Positions 25,490 through 33,879 of a stretch of 64,000 nt of DNA are shown piece after piece. Source of the stretch: CAZIGK01 sp964538615 (lineage in GTDB: Bacteria; Pseudomonadota; Alphaproteobacteria; Rickettsiales; RI-342). The translations under genes were made by a program, and so were the position numbers. The notes below the pieces were generated by a model. That model worked only from the letters and a program-made list of their open reading frames with translations, had not been told where the DNA came from and did not search any database. The stretch's first letter is position 1. Every line of letters begins with the position of its first letter. Location: positions 23,367-87,366 of the forward strand of contig CAZIGK010000009.1 in assembly GCA_964538615.1 (NCBI GenBank), read 5' to 3'.

Positions 25490-26119
25490 ATGCCCTGGAC
25501 CACCGAACAAATGTGCCAACGCGCTGCCCGGCATTTCAAACCGGGTTTTTATGCCAATCTGGGCATCGGTATGCCCACACAAGTGGCCAATTACCTGCCA
25601 GAGGGTATGGATGTCACGCTGCATAGCGAAAATGGCATGCTGGGCATGGGACCCTACCCGACCGAAGACACCATTGACCCGGATTTGATCAATGCCGGAA
25701 AAGAAACCATTACCGAACTGCCAGACAGTGCCTATTTTGATAGTGCTACCTCCTTTGCCATGGTGCGTGGTGGCCATATTGACCTGACCGTACTGGGCGC
25801 GTTGGAAGTTTCGGAACAGGGCGACCTCGCCAATTGGATGGTACCGGGCAAAATGGTCAAGGGCATGGGCGGCGCGATGGATCTGGTCGCCGGAGTGAAA
25901 AAAATCGTCGTCCTCATGCAGCACAGCGCCAAAGATGGCAGCCCCAAGCTACGCAAACACTGCACCCTGCCACTCACAGGCAAGGGTGTCGTGAATATCG
26001 TCATCACGGAACTGGGCGAGTTTGAAATTCGCAAAGACGGTGTACATCTCATTGCCAAACCGGATGATGTGACGGTAGATGACATTCAAAGCAAAAGCGG
26101 CTGCCATATTTCCTACTAG
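25490..26119 (+). CDS. scoB: Succinyl-CoA:3-ketoacid CoA-transferase subunit B
   Basis: 209 residues, normal subunit B length. GFYANLGIGMPTQVANYL opens the fold; the catalytic glutamate is in LHSENGMLGMGPYP; GGHIDLTVLGALEVSEQGDL and MVKGMGGAMDLVAG follow. It forms the heterodimer with ScoA. The start ATG 25490 is preceded by AAGG at moderate spacing and by the second copy of the R2 repeat. A hairpin with T-run closes the gene. Confidence 0.93.
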   Translation: MPWTTEQMCQRAARHFKPGFYANLGIGMPTQVANYLPEGMDVTLHSENGMLGMGPYPTEDTIDPDLINAGKETITELPDSAYFDSATSFAMVRGGHIDLTVLGALEVSEQGDLANWMVPGKMVKGMGGAMDLVAGVKKIVVLMQHSAKDGSPKLRKHCTLPLTGKGVVNIVITELGEFEIRKDGVHLIAKPDDVTVDDIQSKSGCHISY

Positions 26120-26143
26120 CCGTTTGGATATGCCCTTGCTAAC

Positions 26144-26171
26144 ATAGCAACAGTTCTTCTTTGCTATTTTT
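26144..26171 (+). terminator. Weak intrinsic terminator after scoB
   Basis: ATAGCAA, 10-base loop, TTGCTAT, then T-run to 26171. The stem is short and AT-rich, so it is probably leaky. Confidence 0.5.
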
Positions 26172-26190
26172 ACAGGGCGTCAGACTGCAT

Positions 26191-26397
26191 ATGTCCTCCT
26201 TAGCTATCCTGCCTCCGCGCAATGGTGCTGCCACGGCCAAACGCCGCCGCAGACCCGCCACCCATGCCCCCTGCAAACAGGTGCCACGCAGCCCCCGCTT
26301 AAACCGCCCGATGGGTAAACGCGGGCAACGACAATCTGTCGTCACATCCCACGCTCTGGATGCCATGGACGTATGGCAGGAAGAGAACGATGGCTAG
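26191..26397 (+). CDS. Possible small basic protein, 68 residues
   Basis: An open frame from ATG 26191 encodes a basic, Arg/Pro-rich peptide (NGAATAKRRRRPATHAPCKQ) with no known family. Its stop overlaps the start of the next gene (ATG 26390) by eight bases, which would suit translational coupling. No good ribosome site is visible, and the composition could be chance. Confidence 0.3.
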   Translation: MSSLAILPPRNGAATAKRRRRPATHAPCKQVPRSPRLNRPMGKRGQRQSVVTSHALDAMDVWQEENDG

Positions 26398-27181
26398 TCC
26401 GGCTCTGTCCCTGACGCTTGGCCTGACCACACTGGCTTGTGCGGCACTGTTGGCGTTTCACGTATCGAAGCAACAGCCTTCTGAACCCTCAGCCGCGGCA
26501 CAACAAACCCTTGAAATGGCTCCAGTGACTCAGACCACTCCTGCAACCCAAGCAATACCTTCCCTACATCCGACACAGGTACAGGCTCCGGCGCCGAACC
26601 CACCCTCTCCTTCTGTATCGGCACAGCGGGGGGTTGATGCGGCAGAACCCCTGTTCGATACCCCGACGATAGATCAGCTCAAACAACGTCTGGATTTCTG
26701 GTTGAGGGATGCCCGCCTGCAGGTGCTCAACTCCCTGCCCACCATCACCCTGCCAAGCATAGATATTCCCAGCGTAGGGATGGATTCTTCTCTGGCTCAA
26801 CAAGGCAAAAACATCCATAATAACGCAACCGTGGCCTGTCTGAAAGATTTGGTGCGTTGCTACGAACAACACAAGCCAGACCTGCTGGCCAAATGCGAAA
26901 AAAATGGCAATCCTCTTGCCTGTGTGCAATTAAGCACCTTAGCGCAGGAAACCGGCCATATGGCAGACGCCATCAACCCGCTGCGTCAGGCTTGCGGCGC
27001 TCCCGGCTCTCCCACGTTTGCCGCACCCGGCAGCCCGGAATATTTTACGGCCATGGCCTGCACAACCTTAGGCAACATGGCACAGCAAGCCGGACAGATG
27101 GATGTCGCCAACCAATATTTCAATCTTGGCTGCTCTAAAGGCAACCCACTGGCCTGCACGATGGGCAACAGCGGGTTTTAG
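26390..27181 (+). CDS. Exported or membrane-anchored protein with Cys-containing helical repeats
   Basis: 263 residues from ATG 26390, chosen for AGGAAGAG just upstream. An N-terminal hydrophobic helix (LTLGLTTLACAALLAFHV) acts as signal or anchor. A Pro/Thr/Gln-rich spacer (about 28-85) follows. The C-terminal part (about 140-263) contains paired-Cys helical hairpins: ATVACLKDLVRCYEQH, KCEKNGNPLACVQLSTLAQE, then QACGAPG, MACTTLGNMAQQAG, GCSKGNPLACTMG. These resemble Sel1/TPR-like cysteine-rich repeats with disulfide-linked helices. It probably acts in the periplasm as a protein-interaction module; function unknown. Confidence 0.6.
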   Translation: MASPALSLTLGLTTLACAALLAFHVSKQQPSEPSAAAQQTLEMAPVTQTTPATQAIPSLHPTQVQAPAPNPPSPSVSAQRGVDAAEPLFDTPTIDQLKQRLDFWLRDARLQVLNSLPTITLPSIDIPSVGMDSSLAQQGKNIHNNATVACLKDLVRCYEQHKPDLLAKCEKNGNPLACVQLSTLAQETGHMADAINPLRQACGAPGSPTFAAPGSPEYFTAMACTTLGNMAQQAGQMDVANQYFNLGCSKGNPLACTMGNSGF

Positions 27182-27224
27182 GTCGCTCCGCCTAGCGCAG
27201 ATAGACATTGGTTCCCTATCTTCC

Positions 27225-27608
27225 CTATTCTGTTGGTGGCATCATCGCCTGAAAGAAACAACTGCGTTCCCCGGTATGGCACGCGGCGCCCTCCTGCTGC
27301 ACCTGCATCAGCAGGGTATCCCCATCACAATCCAATGCACAGGCCACTAAATGCTGCCTGTGGCCGGAGGTATCTCCCTTCCGCCACAAAGACTGCCGCG
27401 ACCGTGACCAATAGGTGACCTCTCCCGTCTGCAATGTCAGACGCAGGCTTTGCGCATTCATCCATGCCATCATTAACACCTGACCATTTTTCGCATCCTG
27501 CGCAATAGCGGGAATCAGCCCATCCGCATTCCATGTCATCTTGGTCAGCCAGATGTCAATCGCTGCATCCGAGAAAGGTTGCCATAAGGGCATGGGGTCT
27601 GGGTGCAT
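27225..27608 (-). CDS. hisI: Phosphoribosyl-AMP cyclohydrolase
   Basis: 127 residues. Opens the purine ring of PR-AMP, third step of histidine synthesis. QDAKNGQVLMMAWMN, VTYWSRSRQSLWRKGDTSGH, the Asp93/Asp95/Asp97 magnesium cluster in LDCDGD, and the zinc cysteines Cys94, Cys110 and Cys117 (CHTGERSCFF) are all present. ATG 27608 has AAGGAG eight bases upstream. The HisE domain found in enterobacterial HisIE is absent, as in other alphaproteobacteria. It is not with other his biosynthesis genes. Confidence 0.95.
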   Translation of the reverse strand: MHPDPMPLWQPFSDAAIDIWLTKMTWNADGLIPAIAQDAKNGQVLMMAWMNAQSLRLTLQTGEVTYWSRSRQSLWRKGDTSGHRQHLVACALDCDGDTLLMQVQQEGAACHTGERSCFFQAMMPPTE

Positions 27609-27766
27609 AGCTTTGGCTCCTTCTCAACAACATCCACATAGTATCCTCACCCTGCACCATACAGGGAATCCGCATAACCATGCTATCTAACGAATCTGTA
27701 ACTTGTGATTCCTGCCCTGACAACCTATAGCTAAAGCAACCATATTCCCTGTCATGGAAAATAACG

Positions 27767-28372
27767 ATGTCCGATTTACCTCAACGCCCCACCCGTGAAG
27801 AAGCCGAAGCTGCTGTCCGTACCCTGTTACGCTGGGCAGGGGATAACCCGGAACGCGAAGGGCTGCTGGATACCCCAAAACGGGTCGTGAAATCCTATGA
27901 AGAGTTTTTTTCCGGTTATTTGCAAAGCCCTGAAGAGATTCTGGAACGCACGTTCGAGGAAGTGGAAGGCTATGACGAAATGGTCATACTGAAGAATATG
28001 CGTCTGGAATCCCACTGCGAACATCACATGGTGCCCATCATTGGGCAAGCTCATGTGGCCTATATTCCCAGCAAGCGGGTGGTGGGCATCAGCAAGCTGG
28101 CTCGTGTGGTAGATGTTTATGCCAAACGCCTGCAAATACAGGAAAAACTCACCGCCCAAATAGCGGATTGCATTCAGCAGGTACTGCAACCGAAAGGAGT
28201 TGCCGTGATTATTGATGCCGCGCACCAGTGCATGACCACACGCGGCGTGCATAAATGCGAAACCAACACCATTACCAGCCGCATGACCGGCCTTTTCAAA
28301 ACCGATCCTCGCACCCGTTCGGAATTTATGACCCTCATTGCCTCTCCCAATCTGGGACGCATGGGCTCATAA
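27767..28372 (+). CDS. folE: GTP cyclohydrolase I
   Basis: 201 residues. Converts GTP to dihydroneopterin triphosphate, entry to folate and related pterins. Zinc ligands Cys84, His87 and Cys155 lie in SHCEHHMVPIIGQAHVAYIP and AAHQCMTTRGVHK; KRVVGISKLARVVDVYAKR and FKTDPRTRSEFM are standard landmarks. It has its own start region, divergent from hisI, and ends against the palindromic repeat at 28427. Confidence 0.96.
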   Translation: MSDLPQRPTREEAEAAVRTLLRWAGDNPEREGLLDTPKRVVKSYEEFFSGYLQSPEEILERTFEEVEGYDEMVILKNMRLESHCEHHMVPIIGQAHVAYIPSKRVVGISKLARVVDVYAKRLQIQEKLTAQIADCIQQVLQPKGVAVIIDAAHQCMTTRGVHKCETNTITSRMTGLFKTDPRTRSEFMTLIASPNLGRMGS

Positions 28373-28426
28373 ACCCTGCCCCACATAGCAACCGGCTGTT
28401 CATCCCGTGATGAGAGGAATCCGTTC

Positions 28427-28570
28427 GGTTCAATCACCATTGAGTGGAGAATGTGGCGAACATGCTGAACTTCGAGAACCGGAAGTTCCGGTGTACTTAC
28501 ACATACATGAAAGCCGGAAGCGCAGACATTTAGCATGTGCGGTTCATTACAGCTAAAGGGCGATTGAACC
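28427..28570. repeat. Palindromic repeat, copy A (144 bp)
   Basis: Begins GGTTCAATCAC and ends GCGATTGAACC, inverted ends matching at 10 of 11 bases. Inside, CATGCTGAACTTCG pairs with the region ending in TTTAGCATG, and ACCGGAAGTTCCGGT is a near-perfect hairpin at the tip. The whole element is an imperfect long palindrome with no ORF. It lies between folE and yqgE, which converge. Confidence 0.85.
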
Positions 28571-28575
28571 TGACC

Positions 28576-29196
28576 TCAGGCATGCCCCACCTGAGAGGAC
28601 AAACGCATCAGGTCAATGCCGCTTCGCTGAGCCGAAAGCGTCCATTTGCTATCATTGAGCGCATCAAAGACCACATCCGCTGATGCAGGCACGGTCAGCC
28701 AGCTATTTTCTTCGATTTCTTTTTCCAACTGACCGGCACCCCAACCGGCATAGCCTAGCGCAAGCAGGCGTTTCACCGGCCCTGCGCCACGGGCAATATC
28801 CCTTAGCACCTCCACATTAGCGGTCATGGCAATCTGTTCAGAAAGCCGCACCGTCTCCGGGTGATGGTAATCCGCACTATGTAACACAAATCCCCGCGCT
28901 GCATCTACCGGCCCTCCAAAGTGAACAGGGAGATGAATGGGCTGGTCACTGGTGATAATGTGCAATTGCTGAAGCACATCCCTTGGCTGTACCGTTTGCA
29001 GTTCGTTATTGATGATGATGCCCATCGCCCCACTGGCACTGTGCGCGCAGACATAAATCACGCTTTTTTCAAAACAACTACCGACCAAACCGGGCATTGC
29101 CACCAGAAGCTGCCCCTCCAGAGAACCATGCTCATCTATCGGCAGTTTGCGTTGGCAACCTGCATCCTGCATTATTTTCGTTCGTTTGTTGCTCAT
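28576..29196 (-). CDS. YqgE/AlgH family protein (UPF0301)
   Basis: 206 residues. LEGQLLVAMPGLVGSCFEKS, VCAHSASGAMGIIINNEL, LPVHFGGPVDAARGFVLH, and ALGYAGWGAGQLEKEIEENS cover the conserved blocks of UPF0301. The family is widespread in proteobacteria; its function is not settled. ATG 29196 has GGAGG five bases upstream; the in-frame ATG at 29208 is not needed. The stop lies five bases from copy A of the palindromic repeat. Confidence 0.93.
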   Translation of the reverse strand: MSNKRTKIMQDAGCQRKLPIDEHGSLEGQLLVAMPGLVGSCFEKSVIYVCAHSASGAMGIIINNELQTVQPRDVLQQLHIITSDQPIHLPVHFGGPVDAARGFVLHSADYHHPETVRLSEQIAMTANVEVLRDIARGAGPVKRLLALGYAGWGAGQLEKEIEENSWLTVPASADVVFDALNDSKWTLSAQRSGIDLMRLSSQVGHA

Positions 29197-29541
29197 GGCG
29201 TCCTCCATGATAAGCAGTCATTTGGCCTTCATTCCGTATCCGGCTTTTGCATAGTACGTAGTTTTCATTGCGGCATGTTCAACCCCACCACCGGAGGTAA
29301 GCCGCTTGTTTGTCTTACGTTTACGTCCTCTATACCTAACCTCTGCCAACAAAAAACCAGCGTCAATGCTTCCGTTCCATCATGTACTATAGCATAGATT
29401 TTCGCTTCATTCGATCTGCAAATGGGCAGAAAACATTCCCTCCCTTGTATCTATGCCGACCGGAAACCTAAAGAAGCCATTGCAACTTGCCACGCATTAT
29501 CTCACAATACCAGTTCCTGCATCAACAGAGGACATGGTTTC
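29197..29541. other. Gene-free stretch between divergent yqgE and dsbD
   Basis: About 345 bp that must hold both promoters. I see no ORF, repeat or clear operator. An ATG at 29422 opens in frame with the dsbD gene, but the 40 codons it would add do not look coding. Confidence 0.5.
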
Positions 29542-31752
29542 GTGATACATCGGCCACATCTTTCCCGTACCGCCTATTTCCCTGCATCTTCTGTTGTATC
29601 CGTTATCTTGTTGCAAGGTCTGTTTGTCCTGACTCTGGTCTGGATGCTTTTTGGTGCATCTCCTGCCCTAAGTTTGACCGGATCCTGGCATGAAGATGAA
29701 CATGCCCGTCTGCGCCTCCTGCTCACACCGGATCAGGCATATCAGGAGAAACGGGTGCTGGGCGGCTTGCATTTTGTCCTGCAACCCGGCTGGAAAAGCT
29801 ATTGGCGTTCCCCCGGTGCGGCAGGGCTGCCACCACGCCTGACCCCCCTACAGTCGGAGAATATTGCAGCCGTCGATATTCTGTTTCCTGCCCCTACCCG
29901 TTTTGTGGAAGACTGGGGACTGGAAACATTTGGTTATAAAGAAGAAATCATTTACCCTCTTGCCATCCAACTCAAAGACCCAACAAAGCCTGCCCGTCTA
30001 AAAGCAACCGTTGACTACATGGTCTGTGCGGATATTTGCGTTCCCTACAGTGCGGAAATACAGGCCGCATGGACACCGGGTGATACGTCTTCGCCAGAAG
30101 AAAAAACCTTGCTGGCTCGCTACACCAGCCAGCTCCCTGCCCCTAACCTCTGGGCTGAGATTCAGGCGCTAGGCACCGAGAAGAAAGGGGAGAAAACCCT
30201 GCTTCGCGTTCGCGTCAAAGCGGATCACCCACTTTCAAACCCGGATTTATTTGTTGAAGGACCGGATGCGATTGCATTCCCAAAGCCAGAGGTGACACTT
30301 TCCAAAAGCCGTACCCGCGCTACCTTTCTTATTCCCTATGAGCAGGCGTTTCAGGATCAACCTCTGGAGGGTGAAGCCGTCCGCCTGACGCTGGTGGATA
30401 CCCATAAGGCCGTAGAGTTCCCTCCACAAACAGTGGATTATTGGCAGACAACCGATAACACAACCGCAGATGAGGATACCAACAGCACCGCAGCCACCAG
30501 CTTGTGGTCTATGCTATTGCTGGCATTCCTCGGTGGGCTTATCCTGAATGTGATGCCCTGTGTCCTGCCGGTTTTGTCCTTAAAAATCATTGGTGTCATC
30601 CGACATTCCGACCTGTCACAAACCCAAATTCGCGCCAGTTTTCTGGCATCTGCCACAGGGATTCTCACCTCTTTTCTGCTTCTGGCGTTGATTGCTTTTA
30701 CCCTGCAACAGGCAGGGATGTTGGTGGGTTGGGGCATGCATTTTCAGCAACCGGCCTTTATTTTGGGCATGGCACTGGTGATTTTGCTGTTTGCCGCCAA
30801 TTTATGGGGGTTGTTTGAGATTCGCGTGGGACACCATGTCACCGATAAAGTGATGACCACTATAGACGAAGCCGAAGCGGCCAACCGCCACTGGGGACAC
30901 TTCCTCTCTGGCATGTTTGCCACCCTGTTAGCCACCCCCTGCACCGCACCCATTCTGGGTACCGCTATCGGCTTTGCCCTCTCTGGTAGCAGCCTGCAAT
31001 TATTTTCGCTGTTTTTCACCATGGGTCTGGGGCTTGCGGCTCCTTATTTACTGGTTGCACTCACGCCATCACTGGCACGACTGCTTCCCCGTCCCGGCCG
31101 CTGGATGAACCACCTCAAACATCTGTTTGGGTTGCTGCTCTGCCTGACATCCATCTGGCTGTTCACCGTCTTCTTTGGACAAGTGGGGCTGATCCCCACA
31201 CTGGTCGGGCTGACTTTTGCTATGGATGTGCTGGCACTTCTCTGGCTGCGGCATCAGGGCAAGCTGCACCATTTATCTCCCCGGCATATGCGGGTTATTC
31301 TGGCGGCATCTCTGGTTGCGGCCATAGCCGCGCCCTTGATACTATCGCACCTACTTCCCGCCCCTCTCCATCAGACAAAAGGGGACTCGCTCAGCGGGCA
31401 TTGGGTGACCTTTGATGAGTCACGTATCCCCACACTGGTCGCTGAGGGCAAAACCGTGTTTGTGGATGTCACGGCAGACTGGTGCATTAACTGCAAGTTC
31501 AACAAGCTGTTTATTCTGCAAACCCCATCCTTGCAAAGCTTACTGACGGCGGATGATGTAATCACCATGGAGGCAGACTGGACAGGACAGGATGAAACCA
31601 TTGGCCGTTACTTAAAAAAGCACGGTCGCTATGGCATTCCGTTCAACATTGTGTATGGTCCGGGTGCACCGGAAGGCGTCCCTCTGCCGGAATTACTTAG
31701 TGAAGAATCTGTCACCGCTGCCTTTGCCAAAGCACGGGGTACAAAAGATTAA
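29542..31752 (+). CDS. DsbD/ScsB-type thiol:disulfide interchange protein
   Basis: 736 residues from GTG 29542 (ATG 29422 is the longer alternative). A signal helix (VVSVILLQGLFVLTLVWMLF) leads to a periplasmic domain with a Cys pair in VDYMVCADICVPYSAEI. The membrane core contains NVMPCVLPVLSLKIIG and ATPCTAPILGTAIGF, the two redox cysteines of the CcdA/DsbD fold. The C-terminal thioredoxin domain has ADWCINCKFNK. It passes electrons from cytosolic thioredoxin across the inner membrane to periplasmic partners. Domain order and the Cys-x3-Cys N-domain fit ScsB rather than classical DsbD. No scsA, scsC or scsD gene is adjacent. Confidence 0.88.
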   Translation: MIHRPHLSRTAYFPASSVVSVILLQGLFVLTLVWMLFGASPALSLTGSWHEDEHARLRLLLTPDQAYQEKRVLGGLHFVLQPGWKSYWRSPGAAGLPPRLTPLQSENIAAVDILFPAPTRFVEDWGLETFGYKEEIIYPLAIQLKDPTKPARLKATVDYMVCADICVPYSAEIQAAWTPGDTSSPEEKTLLARYTSQLPAPNLWAEIQALGTEKKGEKTLLRVRVKADHPLSNPDLFVEGPDAIAFPKPEVTLSKSRTRATFLIPYEQAFQDQPLEGEAVRLTLVDTHKAVEFPPQTVDYWQTTDNTTADEDTNSTAATSLWSMLLLAFLGGLILNVMPCVLPVLSLKIIGVIRHSDLSQTQIRASFLASATGILTSFLLLALIAFTLQQAGMLVGWGMHFQQPAFILGMALVILLFAANLWGLFEIRVGHHVTDKVMTTIDEAEAANRHWGHFLSGMFATLLATPCTAPILGTAIGFALSGSSLQLFSLFFTMGLGLAAPYLLVALTPSLARLLPRPGRWMNHLKHLFGLLLCLTSIWLFTVFFGQVGLIPTLVGLTFAMDVLALLWLRHQGKLHHLSPRHMRVILAASLVAAIAAPLILSHLLPAPLHQTKGDSLSGHWVTFDESRIPTLVAEGKTVFVDVTADWCINCKFNKLFILQTPSLQSLLTADDVITMEADWTGQDETIGRYLKKHGRYGIPFNIVYGPGAPEGVPLPELLSEESVTAAFAKARGTKD

Positions 31753-31822
31753 AGCTTTCATAAGGAATCTGTGGTATTTTAGATACATTCAATAGAATAC
31801 AGAAACACAGGGACAGAGCATT

Positions 31823-32938
31823 ATGAATGCGGATTTTGCACAATTGCCGCACACCATGCCAAAAGAACTGCGTATCCGCCTTGCGGAGAAAATGACGCAG
31901 GGCTATCGTAACCGCCAGCTATCAGAGTCCGATCGCAAGGTCGCGTTACAACTATTCCACCTACTGGCGGAAGATGTGGAGTTACGCATCCGCCAGATTC
32001 TGGCGGAAGAGCTGAAACAAGCGCCCGATCTCCCGCGGGATATCGCCTTGAAACTGGCACAGGATGTTGATAGCACCGTGGCCAGCCCAATGCTGCGCCA
32101 TAGTCAGGCACTGACCGATGACGATCTGGAGCGGATTATTCATGCAACCGAAAATGCCGCCTGCCTGCTCGCTATTGCGGGTCGGGAAACCGTCTCTGCC
32201 CGTGTGGGGGAAACGCTGGTTGGCAAAGGTCATCTGGAAGTCGCGGCAGAACTGGCGCGTAACCACGGGGCAGATATTAGCGAATCCGTGGCATTAAAAG
32301 CTGCCGAAGTGTTTGGAGACCAGCCCTCCCTGCTGCACGCCCTGATAGAGCGTAGCGCCCTACCCGCAGACGTCGCAGAGAAAATGGTAGTTCTGGTCAG
32401 TGATTCCGTGCGACAGGAACTAACAAAAAAATATGCCATTCAGCCCAAAACCGCTGAACGCGCAGTTGAAGCCACCCGCGAGCGTATGGTGGCAGACATG
32501 TTGCGCCCAGGGCAAATGAACTGGCTGGAAACCACGCAATTCGTCAATCACCTCTTTCATTCCGGGCGCCTGACCCATTCCCTGCTCATGCAGGCGATTT
32601 GTCTGGGCAATATGCCATTCGTGGAATCCGCTCTCGCTCACATGGCAGATATTTCCGTCGATAATGTACGCAAACTGATGCAGGATAAAGGGCCGCTGGG
32701 CTTCCGTGCACTCTACAAGGCAGCCAACCTGCCCTCCAGCCTGTATGATGCTATTTCGACCGTCCTGCGCCTCGCGCTGGAGGAAACCCATGGCGGGGAA
32801 ATCCCACCCCCCGATTACCGGGAACGCATGATGCGCCGTATCATGTCTGCTGGCTACCACGAACAGATTGATAACATGCCGTTTCTGCTTACCATTCTGT
32901 CCCATAAGCCAGATGCATTATCCTCGCAGGCGCATTAA
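31823..32938 (+). CDS. DUF2336 family protein
   Basis: 371 residues, all-helical with HEAT-like units (VALQLFHLLAEDVELRIRQI; SPMLRHSQALTDDDLERII; GHLEVAAELARNHGADIS) and a C-terminal block, EETHGGEIPPPDYRERMMRR. This is the alphaproteobacterial DUF2336 family; no biochemical function is established. No signal peptide; cytosolic. It is followed by nadK after 149 bp on the same strand. Single gene with its own upstream gap of 70 bp. Confidence 0.82.
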   Translation: MNADFAQLPHTMPKELRIRLAEKMTQGYRNRQLSESDRKVALQLFHLLAEDVELRIRQILAEELKQAPDLPRDIALKLAQDVDSTVASPMLRHSQALTDDDLERIIHATENAACLLAIAGRETVSARVGETLVGKGHLEVAAELARNHGADISESVALKAAEVFGDQPSLLHALIERSALPADVAEKMVVLVSDSVRQELTKKYAIQPKTAERAVEATRERMVADMLRPGQMNWLETTQFVNHLFHSGRLTHSLLMQAICLGNMPFVESALAHMADISVDNVRKLMQDKGPLGFRALYKAANLPSSLYDAISTVLRLALEETHGGEIPPPDYRERMMRRIMSAGYHEQIDNMPFLLTILSHKPDALSSQAH

Positions 32939-33087
32939 AGAAAGATAGCATCTTTACTTTTTACTCCACAGAAAACGTTGACTTTATCGCCAGACTCGCC
33001 TTAAAGGTAAAAGGGGGATATTGCACATATCTTGAAAGTTTTGTGCATCCCTGTTCCCTATTCCTCTGGTCGTGAAAGGTGACTCTC

Positions 33088-33879
33088 ATGCGTAGCCTGC
33101 CTTATGCCATCGTGGCGGATGAAACCCCCAAAGCTCAGGAAGCCCTGAAAGCACTGGAGGCGGAATATCGCTTTCTGGATTACCGTCATGAACTTAAATT
33201 GGCGGAAGGCATTGTCGCTCTGGGGGGGGATGGCTTCATGCTGCAAACCCTGCACCGCTTCACAAAACGCAACTTACCCATCTACGGTATGAACTGCGGC
33301 ACTGTCGGTTTTCTCATGAACCGCTTTTGCGTAGAGCATCTGGCGGAACGGCTGGTCGCCGCCAAACCAAACATTCTGCGCCCCTTGCGGATGTTTGTGC
33401 AAACCGTGGATGGCAAGCAACATCAGGCTCTCGGCATTAATGAGGTCTCGTTGCACCGCCAGGTTCGGCAAGCGGCAAAAATTCGTGTGGTCATTGACCA
33501 CGTGGTTCGCCTGCAAGAACTGGTCTGCGATGGTGTACTGGTCGCAACACCTGCGGGCAGCACCGCCTACAACCTCTCGGCCAATGGCCCCATTCTGCCT
33601 ATGGGTTCATCCATGCTCACCCTCACCCCCATCAGCCCATTCCGCCCGCGTCACTGGCGGGGGGCTATTCTGCCGGATAACGTCACCATGCATTTCGATG
33701 TAATTGACCCGGAACACCGCCCGGTCAGTGCTGTCGCCGACTTTACGGAAATCCGCAATGTCGCAGCCGTGGAAGTGGGAGTGGATTCCCGCCGCCAGAT
33801 GACCCTGCTGTTTGATCTGGAACATAATCTGGAAGAGCGGATTCTGAAGGAACAATTCATGGGTTCCCACACGAATTAA
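33088..33879 (+). CDS. nadK: NAD kinase
   Basis: 263 residues, usual for the alphaproteobacterial type. Phosphorylates NAD to NADP with ATP. IVALGGDGFMLQTLH holds the GGDG motif (about 46-49); YGMNCGTVGFLMN and DGVLVATPAGSTAYNLSANG follow, with the NE/D nucleotide site in LGINEVSLHR. ATG 33088 is preceded by GAAAGG; the GTG at 33079 would place this site inside. It converges with the transglycosylase gene, overlapping by four bases at the stops. Confidence 0.95.
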   Translation: MRSLPYAIVADETPKAQEALKALEAEYRFLDYRHELKLAEGIVALGGDGFMLQTLHRFTKRNLPIYGMNCGTVGFLMNRFCVEHLAERLVAAKPNILRPLRMFVQTVDGKQHQALGINEVSLHRQVRQAAKIRVVIDHVVRLQELVCDGVLVATPAGSTAYNLSANGPILPMGSSMLTLTPISPFRPRHWRGAILPDNVTMHFDVIDPEHRPVSAVADFTEIRNVAAVEVGVDSRRQMTLLFDLEHNLEERILKEQFMGSHTN

